Positions 8,950 through 15,690 of a DNA stretch of 25,383 nucleotides are shown one piece after another. Both the position numbers and the translations under genes were made by a program. Where the stretch lies: positions 1-25,383 of IMG/VR virus record IMGVR_UViG_3300030090_006030; one strand, 5' to 3'. This DNA is from a virus. A model generated the notes under the pieces. The model had not been told where the DNA came from and made no database searches. It saw only the letters and a list, made by a program, of their open reading frames with translations. The first letter of the stretch is position 1, and each line of letters opens with the position of its first letter.

Positions 8950-10518
8950 ATGGTAAATGAATTTATAAAACTTTTTTCTGGTTACGATGGAAACTTCGGT
9001 ATCGCAGATATGTCCAGTGCAAAACTGGACTCTGAAAAAAACAAATTAAAACCTGATTATGAATGGTCAGGCAGGCCTATTACTGACGAAGATTACAAAA
9101 ATCACATAGAAGGAAAAATATCTATAGGAATACAACCGTGTAAATTAGATAAAACCGCTCAATTTGGATGTATTGATGTTGATCCAAAAAATTATAAAGA
9201 ATTTAGGATAGAATCCTACCTAGCATTATTTCAACAATATAAACTGCCTTTGATACCCCTTTTATCTAAAAGTGGTGGTCTTCATTGTTATCTATTCCTT
9301 GAAGAACCTATTCCAACAATAGATTTAATTGAAGCTTTAAAATCTTTTTTACTTCCTCTTGGATTAGATCCTGATACAGAGATTTTTCCTAAGCAGAAAG
9401 AATTAAAGGAAGATGACAAAGGCGAAATTAAACCAGGTAACTTTATTAACCTACCTTATTACAATAATGGAGAGACAAATAGATATGCTGTAGATAAGAA
9501 TAATTCTAAACTATCCTTGCAGCAGTTTATAGAAGCAGCAAATCAATCAAAAATAAATAAAGAAGATTTACAAAAATTAGTCGACACGACATATAAAAAT
9601 ATTTTAGTAGGAACGAATGAAGAATTTAATGATGGTCCACCATGCCTAGCTCTTTGTTCTAAAAGAAAATTGGATGATGGCAGAGATCGTTTTATGTACA
9701 ACTATATGGTCTTTGCTAAGAAAAAGTATAAAGACAAATGGGTTGATCACATATCTAACGCAAATTATAGCTATTTAGAAACACCTTGGGACAGGTCAAA
9801 ATTAGATTCTAAAATTAAGGCTTGGTCTAAAGAAACAGCTGGACACACTTGTTATGAAGATCCAATACAAAGTAAATGTATGCGAGCTTTATGTTATTCA
9901 AGACCTTATGGCGTTAAGTCAGATAGCATTACATCTTTTCCAGAAATAAGTGATTTTCAAATTATTATGTACTCTGAACCGGAGTATAGATTTAATATAG
10001 CGCTGCCAGACAGTACTCAAGCAGAAGTGATAGCAACAAACAGAAAAATGATGACGAATCAAAAAGATTTATTAGAATTAATATGGGAACAAACAGGAAT
10101 TTACCACGAACCTTTGAAACCAAAAGACTTTAGAGCTAAACTAACGGAGCTTAGACAGAATTGTCAAACCATAACGCCACCTGAAGGAACAGGTATAGAT
10201 GATTTATTAAAAGAAGAATTATTTCAATATTGTGTTAATGGTCCACAAGCGCAAGAAAGACTTCAAATTAAAAACGGTTCTTGTTTTACAGAGGATGGAT
10301 TTCATTATTTCCAATGGAAATCTTTTCTAGCGCATCTTGGAAATGGTTGGAAGACTCCACATGAAAAGATAGCTCAGAAACTTAAAGAAAAATGTGATGT
10401 TAAGTTTGGTCACTATATAAAAATAGAAGGTAAAGCTGTTAGTGTATGTAAAGTTAAACAACTTCACGTTGATAAAATAGAATACAAACCAGTAGAAAAA
10501 GAAGGAAGCAATTACTAA
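8950..10518 (+). CDS. Archaeo-eukaryotic-type (AEP) primase
   Basis: 522 aa. The N-terminal half matches the AEP/TOTE-like primase-polymerase fold: motif I GCIDVDP with the metal-binding pair Asp76 and Asp78, motif II SGGLH (Ser108 to His112), and motif III around NFINLPYYN (164-172). After it lies a Cys-rich knuckle (HTCYEDPI, SKCMRALC, about residues 297-315) that may bind metal, then a helical C-terminal domain. It would make primers for the family A polymerase encoded downstream. The AAGGG Shine-Dalgarno 7 bases before the ATG supports the start. The stop overlaps the helicase start (TAATG). No fused helicase domain is present, unlike T7 gp4; helicases are separate genes here. Confidence 0.85.
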   Translation: MVNEFIKLFSGYDGNFGIADMSSAKLDSEKNKLKPDYEWSGRPITDEDYKNHIEGKISIGIQPCKLDKTAQFGCIDVDPKNYKEFRIESYLALFQQYKLPLIPLLSKSGGLHCYLFLEEPIPTIDLIEALKSFLLPLGLDPDTEIFPKQKELKEDDKGEIKPGNFINLPYYNNGETNRYAVDKNNSKLSLQQFIEAANQSKINKEDLQKLVDTTYKNILVGTNEEFNDGPPCLALCSKRKLDDGRDRFMYNYMVFAKKKYKDKWVDHISNANYSYLETPWDRSKLDSKIKAWSKETAGHTCYEDPIQSKCMRALCYSRPYGVKSDSITSFPEISDFQIIMYSEPEYRFNIALPDSTQAEVIATNRKMMTNQKDLLELIWEQTGIYHEPLKPKDFRAKLTELRQNCQTITPPEGTGIDDLLKEELFQYCVNGPQAQERLQIKNGSCFTEDGFHYFQWKSFLAHLGNGWKTPHEKIAQKLKEKCDVKFGHYIKIEGKAVSVCKVKQLHVDKIEYKPVEKEGSNY

Positions 10519-11957
10519 TGCGGTATAAAGTTATTGGCCCACCAGGTACGGGTAAGACGAGAAGACTATTAAATGAAGTACACCGATACGTAAAAGATGG
10601 AACAGCTTTAGATCGAATTGGATATTTTGCATTTACTCGTAAAGCTGCTCGTGAAGCAAGAGACAGGTATCTAGATGTAAACACACACTTAACTAAAAAA
10701 GATATTAAATATTTTCAAACCCTACACTCATTAGCTTTTAATTGTTTGGGATTAAAAGAAGAAAACGTTATGCAAGATTTAAATTATAAAGCCATAGGAG
10801 AAAAATGTGGAATACAAGTTAAGTATGCAGCGTATGAAACTAATTCTTGGAATGGTATTTTTTCATCAAGTAGTGAATATTTAACATTAATTAATTTAGC
10901 TAGATCAAAACAAATTACAGCTTTAGAACAATTTGATCGTAATGAACACTTAGGTAAAGTAGAAAGACAAAAGATTGATGCCATAGCAAAAGAAATAAAA
11001 GATTATAAAAAGGTTTATGGACTCATTGACTATCATGACATGTTGGAAAATTTTTTAGAGAAAGGAAAGTCTCCAAAGTTTGATGTTATTTTTGTAGATG
11101 AAGCTCAAGACCTATCAAAGATACAATGGTCCATTATTGAAAAACTAGAGAAAGATAATGATATGGATATATGGGTGGCAGGTGATGATGATCAAGCTAT
11201 TTTTGGTTGGGCAGGAGCTGAGGTTAGTTCTTTTATTAATTGGAAAGCAGAATCAATTCCTTTAACAAAATCAGAAAGAGTTCCAAGTCAGATACAAAGT
11301 AAAGCATTAAACATAATTAATAGAGTTGAAGAGAATAGAATTAATAAAGACTATTTACCTAAAGGAGAAAAAGGTGAGATACACCAACGATATAAGCTAA
11401 GTGATATTGATTTAACTAAAGGTGATTGGTTAATTTTAACAAGAACTAATCCATTATTAAAACCTATTCCTGCATTTTTAAAACGAAAAGGATTATTTTT
11501 TGAAACTGTTGATGGAAATAGTATGGGTAAAGGTCTTTTTGAAGATGTTCAAAATTGGAATAGGCTTAGAGAAGGAGAGACACTTCCCGAGATTCAGGAG
11601 ACAAGGGTCAGGGAAAGAATAAAAGATAAGAAATTAACTATAAATGAAGAATGGTATGATGCATTTAATAATGTTGCATCAGCTAAAATAGATTATTTAA
11701 GAGCAATGCTTATGAATGGAGAAGATTTATCTAAAGAACCTAGAATAAAAGTATCTACAATTCATGGAGCAAAAGGTGGTGAAGCTACGAATGTAGTTTT
11801 ATTTTTAAATCAAACTTTGAATACAATGAAGGCTGCAAAAAAATCAAAAGCTAAACAAGATGAAGAGTATCGTGTTTGGTATGTAGGAGTAACAAGAACC
11901 ATAAAAAATTTATATTTAATTAAATGCAATAACAAACAAAAGGAGTTTAGTATATGA
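10518..11957 (+). CDS. UvrD/Rep-like superfamily 1 DNA helicase
   Basis: 479 aa, shorter than cellular UvrD (about 700 aa) as usual for phage versions. Motifs in order: Walker A GPPGTGKT (7-14), motif Ia FAFTRKAAREA, Walker B VDEAQDLS, motif III AGDDDQAIFGWAGA, motif IV region LTRTNPL, motif V STIHGAKGGEATNVV, motif VI YVGVTRTIKNLYLI. It is a 3'-5' ssDNA translocase that would unwind DNA for replication or repair. It is coupled to the primase by TAATG and to the DUF3310 gene by a 4-base overlap. A purine-rich GC patch at 11595-11617 resembles a motif found elsewhere in the window. Confidence 0.93.
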   Translation: MRYKVIGPPGTGKTRRLLNEVHRYVKDGTALDRIGYFAFTRKAAREARDRYLDVNTHLTKKDIKYFQTLHSLAFNCLGLKEENVMQDLNYKAIGEKCGIQVKYAAYETNSWNGIFSSSSEYLTLINLARSKQITALEQFDRNEHLGKVERQKIDAIAKEIKDYKKVYGLIDYHDMLENFLEKGKSPKFDVIFVDEAQDLSKIQWSIIEKLEKDNDMDIWVAGDDDQAIFGWAGAEVSSFINWKAESIPLTKSERVPSQIQSKALNIINRVEENRINKDYLPKGEKGEIHQRYKLSDIDLTKGDWLILTRTNPLLKPIPAFLKRKGLFFETVDGNSMGKGLFEDVQNWNRLREGETLPEIQETRVRERIKDKKLTINEEWYDAFNNVASAKIDYLRAMLMNGEDLSKEPRIKVSTIHGAKGGEATNVVLFLNQTLNTMKAAKKSKAKQDEEYRVWYVGVTRTIKNLYLIKCNNKQKEFSI

Positions 11958-12160
11958 GCGCGTATAAAAAGCAGATCGGTGGATCACACTATAAAAATTT
12001 TCGTATTCAGCCGAGCAAGTTTATAAACGACAATAAGTTGCTTTTTGCGGAAGGGAATGCTATAAAGTACATCTGTAGGCACTCTACAAAAAATGGAAAG
12101 CAAGACTTGGAAAAAGCTAAACATTATATTGATATGATAATAGAAAGAGATTATGTTTAA
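11954..12160 (+). CDS. DUF3310 family small protein
   Basis: 68 aa. The pattern KKQIGGSHYKNFRIQPSKFI, then EGNAIKYICRHSTKNGKQDLEKAKHY.D is the typical DUF3310 signature (GGSHY, P..FI, NAIKYI.R...K.G..DL.KA..YL). Such proteins are often fused to or encoded near phage nucleotide-metabolism genes; the biochemical role is not firmly known. An AGGAG Shine-Dalgarno is 8 bases before the ATG. It overlaps both neighbours (4 bases upstream, 8 bases downstream), so it is translated as part of the replication operon between helicase and polymerase. Confidence 0.9.
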   Translation: MSAYKKQIGGSHYKNFRIQPSKFINDNKLLFAEGNAIKYICRHSTKNGKQDLEKAKHYIDMIIERDYV

Positions 12161-13997
12161 AGCGCAAACAGAATGGGCCAAGCCTGAAGAGTTTCCAGAT
12201 TTACGTCAAGCAGATACAATAGCAATAGACTTAGAAACATATGATCCAGATTTAAAATCAAAAGGATCAGGTTCAATTGTTGGTAGAGGTAAAGTTGTAG
12301 GTATAGCAATTGCAACAGATGGATACTCTGGATACTTCCCTTTTGATCACAAAGGTGGAGGAAATCTTGAAAAAAGTAAAGTAATTGAATGGTTTAAAGA
12401 TGTTTGTGCATGTCCTGCTGATAAAATTTTTCACAATGCAATGTACGACGTGTGTTGGATTAGAGCGATGGGGATAAAAATAAATGGAAACATTTATGAC
12501 ACCATGATTGCAGCATCATTAGTAAATGAAAATAGATTTAGATTTGATCTTGGCTCTTTAGGTTGGGATTATGTTGGTAGAGGTAAAAACGAAAAAGAAT
12601 TAGTAGAAGCAGCAAATGAATGGGGAGTTGATCCCAAAGCTGACATGTGGATGTTACCATCAATGTATGTTGGTAATTATGCTGAACGAGATGCGGAACT
12701 TACTTTAGATTTATGGAAAGTCATGCAGAAAGAAATAAGCAACCAGGATCTAGGGTCTATTTTTGAATTAGAAACAGATTTATTTCCGTGTTTAGTTGAT
12801 ATGAAATTTAAAGGGGTTCGTGTCGATACCGAATCCGCTCATAAACTGAAACAACAATTATGTACAGAAGAAAAGAAGTTATTATCAGAAGTAACCAAAG
12901 AGACAGGAATAGAATGTCAAATATGGGCAGCAAGATCAATTGCCAAAGTTTTTGACAAATTAAAACTGTCTTATGACCGCACTGAAAAGACAAAGTCTCC
13001 TTCATTTACAAAAAATTTTCTTTCTGAACATAATCATCCTTTAGTTAAGAAAATAGCAAAAGCTAGAGAAATAAACAAGGCCCATACCACATTTATTGAC
13101 ACAATTATTAGATATGAACATAAAGGTAGAATTCATGCGGATATTAATCAAATAAGATCTGACCAAGGTGGTACAGTTACCGGTAGATTTTCATATTCTA
13201 ATCCTAATTTACAACAAATTCCTGCTCGTAATAAGGACTTAGGTCCTTTGATTCGATCCCTTTTCATACCAGAATCAGGTTGCGAGTGGGGATGCTTTGA
13301 CTACAGTCAACAAGAACCTAGACTTGTAGTTCACTATGCATCCTTAGATCAAGATACAAGTGTGTTTGGAGTAAAAGATGCTTACGAAGAAAATGTTAAA
13401 TCAGATTTTCATCAAACCGTAGCGGACATGGCTCAAATACCTAGAACACAAGCTAAGACAATTAACCTAGGATTGTTCTATGGAATGGGTAAAGGTAAAC
13501 TTCAAGCTGAGCTTGGTGTATCAAAAGAGAAAGCAGAAGAACTATTTCAACAATACCATTCTAGAGTTCCCTTTGTTAAAAGATTAATGAACTCTGTATC
13601 TAATAGAGCACAAAAAAGTGGACAGATAAGAACTTTACTAGGCAGACTATGCAGGTTTCATCTATGGGAACCAAATTTATTTGGCATGCACAAAGCACTT
13701 CCGCATGAAGAAGCACTTAGAGAACATGGTCCAGGAATAAGAAGAGCATATACTTATAAAGCTTTAAATAAATTAATCCAAGGTTCAGCTGCTGACATGA
13801 CAAAGAAAGCTATGTTAGATTTATACAAGGAAGGAATTGTTCCTCATATTCAAATTCATGATGAACTAGACATTTCTGTAGAATCTGATAATCAAGCAAA
13901 AAAAATTATTGAGATTATGGAGAATGCTGTTAAACTAGAAATCCCTAACAAAGTTGATTATGAATTTGGCAAAAATTGGGGAGATATTTATGGGTAA
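12153..13997 (+). CDS. polA: Family A DNA polymerase with 3'-5' exonuclease
   Basis: 614 aa, the usual size for a phage Pol I lacking the 5' nuclease. Exonuclease motifs: Exo I AIDLETYDP (Asp26, Glu28), Exo II FHNAMYDVCW, Exo III YAERDAELT, all intact, so proofreading is expected. Polymerase motifs: A FDYSQQEPRL (catalytic Asp383), B RTQAKTINLGLFYGM, C IQIHDELDI with HDE. Two departures from E. coli Pol I: motif A has Gln and Pro where Ile709 and Leu711 stand, and Leu439 replaces Phe762. Leu at this position is described as common in marine virioplankton polymerases. It is the replicative polymerase of this phage, working with the encoded primase and helicases. Confidence 0.95.
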   Translation: MFKAQTEWAKPEEFPDLRQADTIAIDLETYDPDLKSKGSGSIVGRGKVVGIAIATDGYSGYFPFDHKGGGNLEKSKVIEWFKDVCACPADKIFHNAMYDVCWIRAMGIKINGNIYDTMIAASLVNENRFRFDLGSLGWDYVGRGKNEKELVEAANEWGVDPKADMWMLPSMYVGNYAERDAELTLDLWKVMQKEISNQDLGSIFELETDLFPCLVDMKFKGVRVDTESAHKLKQQLCTEEKKLLSEVTKETGIECQIWAARSIAKVFDKLKLSYDRTEKTKSPSFTKNFLSEHNHPLVKKIAKAREINKAHTTFIDTIIRYEHKGRIHADINQIRSDQGGTVTGRFSYSNPNLQQIPARNKDLGPLIRSLFIPESGCEWGCFDYSQQEPRLVVHYASLDQDTSVFGVKDAYEENVKSDFHQTVADMAQIPRTQAKTINLGLFYGMGKGKLQAELGVSKEKAEELFQQYHSRVPFVKRLMNSVSNRAQKSGQIRTLLGRLCRFHLWEPNLFGMHKALPHEEALREHGPGIRRAYTYKALNKLIQGSAADMTKKAMLDLYKEGIVPHIQIHDELDISVESDNQAKKIIEIMENAVKLEIPNKVDYEFGKNWGDIYG

Positions 13998-14002
13998 TTA
14001 TT

Positions 14003-14641
14003 ATGGCTTATTTAAACGCAAATATTCCTGCAACTTATGCACAGATAAGAAGAGAATATTTATATGATCTCAAAGAACACCATGGAGAAGTTGAAGACTG
14101 TATTATCTTTGGCATGGCATCAATTACAGGGCGTCCTATACTCTTTCATGCAATTATGGAAAACGGTGCTGTCTTCTATCGTCTCCCAATATCTGCCTTC
14201 ATTCAAAGAGGCTTTAAACCGCAAGAAGTTCCTAAATATAGACTTGATGAGCTGGAGCTTTGGAATTGTTTCAGTTATTATCCTAATGTTATTTCTTTCG
14301 ATCTCTTAGACGGAACAAGAGGTAAATACTTCGGAAAAGACAAGAAAACACACTCAGGATTATATCTTTTTACAGTTGACTGGGCGCACCCAGAGAGTAA
14401 TATAGTAGATACCGATCATTCGGAAATTCCGCACGAACACAAAATGGCCTTAGATGATGGTAATTATGCGGCTCAGCCAAACAATCGTATAATCTGGAAC
14501 ATTCCTTCTTTTACAGTTAAGGATGAAATTCCTGACTGGAAAGTTCAAACAAGTGAATGGAACGTAGAAGATACGGGTAAGTGGAAAACAGAAGATACTG
14601 ATAAGTTTTTCTATAAAATAGAGGAGACAAAAAATGATTAA
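14003..14641 (+). CDS. Conserved marine-phage protein of unknown function
   Basis: 212 aa. An upstream in-frame ATG exists at 13976 inside the polymerase gene, but MAYLNANIPATYAQI starting at 14003 is the form I recall for this family, and it starts 6 bases after the polymerase stop. The protein is acidic and rich in aromatic residues, with conserved-looking stretches RREYLYDLKEHHGEVEDCII, LWNCFSYYP and LFTVDWAHPESN. It has no signal peptide or transmembrane segment. No enzymatic motif is recognised. It closes the replication operon and overlaps the next 25-codon gene (ATG inside its last codons). Confidence 0.85.
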   Translation: MAYLNANIPATYAQIRREYLYDLKEHHGEVEDCIIFGMASITGRPILFHAIMENGAVFYRLPISAFIQRGFKPQEVPKYRLDELELWNCFSYYPNVISFDLLDGTRGKYFGKDKKTHSGLYLFTVDWAHPESNIVDTDHSEIPHEHKMALDDGNYAAQPNNRIIWNIPSFTVKDEIPDWKVQTSEWNVEDTGKWKTEDTDKFFYKIEETKND

Positions 14642-14711
14642 AAAAATTAAAGATGCTTTTAAAAAAGCAACCAACTGGATAGTTGGACAATATAATAAAA
14701 TTATTAAATAA
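14634..14711 (+). CDS. 25-aa cationic amphipathic peptide
   Basis: A 25-codon ORF preceded by GAGGAGA (14620s), a strong Shine-Dalgarno, and overlapping the end of the upstream gene by 8 bases. The peptide starts MIKKIKDAFKK and continues through NWIVGQYNKIIK; 8 of 25 residues are Lys, no more than one is acidic, and Ile/Phe/Trp/Val fall on one face of a helix. It looks like a membrane-surface-active helix. Lysis timing, membrane depolarisation or host inhibition are possible. The good ribosome site and position between two genes argue against chance. Function is unknown. Confidence 0.6.
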   Translation: MIKKIKDAFKKATNWIVGQYNKIIK

Positions 14712-14720
14712 GGAAAACCA

Positions 14721-14876
14721 ATGACATATAAATGTAAAGACTGTCATTGTAAGTGCCATTGCAATGAAGAATTACATGCTGACGTTTATGGAGTGTGTAC
14801 ATGTGATAACTGTAGCTGTGGTAGAAAAAAAGAGGAAGTTGTAGACGACACTCAAGAATGTGACGTATGTCAATAG
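14721..14876 (+). CDS. Metallothionein-like cysteine-rich protein
   Basis: A 51-aa protein with 11 Cys (over a fifth of residues) and 3 His. The spacing is C5-x2-C8-x-C10-x-C12-x-C14, then C26-x-C28-x2-C31-x-C33, then C47-x2-C50. Repeated C-x-C and C-x2-C clusters are the hallmark of metallothioneins and thiolate metal clusters; no ordinary zinc ribbon has this density. His9 and His13 interleave the first cluster, as in bacterial metallothioneins. AAGGAAAA 6 bases before the ATG is a good Shine-Dalgarno. There is no signal peptide, so it should be cytoplasmic. It overlaps no gene upstream and ends 8 bases before the exported-protein start. A small redox or regulatory zinc protein is the alternative. 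Confidence 0.75.
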   Translation: MTYKCKDCHCKCHCNEELHADVYGVCTCDNCSCGRKKEEVVDDTQECDVCQ

Positions 14877-14884
14877 GAGACCGC

Positions 14885-15535
14885 GTGAATTATAAATTTA
14901 CATTAATATTATTTATATTAATAGCATTGCTAACGGTTTTTGGTGCACCAATAGTGCAAGGAGCAAACAATCAAACAAACGTTAGTGGTTCAAACACAAG
15001 TATTGAAGGTGGGTATACTGGAGGAGCTACAACCTACGAATCAGGTAGCTCATCAAGTACAACTACAAATAGCACTAGTAATAGTAATATAAGATCTGCA
15101 CCCCCAACATCTAGTGCACCTTCTTATAACTCTATGACACAAGATGTTTGTGCAGTTGGAGCTTCTGTGGGAGTTCAAACTTTTGGTGTTGGAGTGTCTG
15201 GTGGAAAACATTTTATAGATAAAAATTGTGAAAGATTAAAACTAGCAAGAATTTTAAATGATTTTGGCATGAAAGTGGCAGCTGTGGCAATATTATGTCA
15301 AGATGAGCGTGTATTTGAATCAATGATACAAGCCGGCACCCCGTGCCCTATTGATGGAAAAATAGGTAAAGATGCATTAGTTCTTTGGAATAAATATCAA
15401 TTTGAAAGACCTGATTTCTCGGCATACGTGAAACGTATGAAAAAACGTGAAAAGATTGATGGTGTTCCTAAAGCAAATCCTGTAAAAGCTAAAGATAAAG
15501 TAAAAATAAAAAAAATAAAGAAAAATAAACAATGA
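14885..15535 (+). CDS. Exported Ser/Thr/Gly-rich protein with conserved Cys domain
   Basis: 216 aa from the GTG at 14885, chosen over the ATG at 14867 because AGGAG lies 5 bases before the GTG and because it leaves a clean signal peptide (NYKFTLILFILIALLTVFG, likely cleavage after QGA). The mature part begins with a low-complexity Ser/Thr/Asn/Gly linker (about 30-85), then a domain with four or five Cys (QDVCAVGAS, DKNCERLKLARILNDFG, AILCQDERVFE, AGTPCPIDGKIG) and a very basic Lys-rich tail. I recall similar proteins in pelagiphage-type genomes; no function is known. It probably acts in the periplasm or outer envelope, or is mounted on the virion. Confidence 0.85.
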   Translation: MNYKFTLILFILIALLTVFGAPIVQGANNQTNVSGSNTSIEGGYTGGATTYESGSSSSTTTNSTSNSNIRSAPPTSSAPSYNSMTQDVCAVGASVGVQTFGVGVSGGKHFIDKNCERLKLARILNDFGMKVAAVAILCQDERVFESMIQAGTPCPIDGKIGKDALVLWNKYQFERPDFSAYVKRMKKREKIDGVPKANPVKAKDKVKIKKIKKNKQ

Positions 15536-15690
15536 AAAAAATAATAATATCATTAGCTTTGCTAAGTATGCTTAGTGCATGTGCAATTGGTCCTAAATGT
15601 ACATACACACAAGAAGGAACTAAGGTTAAATCTTGGTTTTGGTTTTATAAAGATAAACCAGCAGACTTAGATAAAGAGAATTGTAATTGA
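15532..15690 (+). CDS. Small lipoprotein
   Basis: 52 aa starting in an ATGA overlap with the preceding gene. A short Lys-rich start and hydrophobic helix end in the lipobox LSAC (Cys17), so the mature protein is a 36-residue lipid-anchored peptide with two further Cys and the segment KSWFWFYKDKPADLDKE. Position among exported and membrane proteins would allow an outer-membrane spanin-like part, but it lacks the Pro-rich character of Rz1 and no paired inner-membrane Rz partner is obvious. It overlaps the next gene by 4 bases (TTGA). Confidence 0.75.
   Translation: MKKIIISLALLSMLSACAIGPKCTYTQEGTKVKSWFWFYKDKPADLDKENCN

Noticed and set aside
15532-15690. Reading the small lipoprotein as an Rz1-type outer-membrane spanin
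   Set aside because: The mature part is not Pro-rich and it is not nested in or next to a clear Rz gene; the function is left open.
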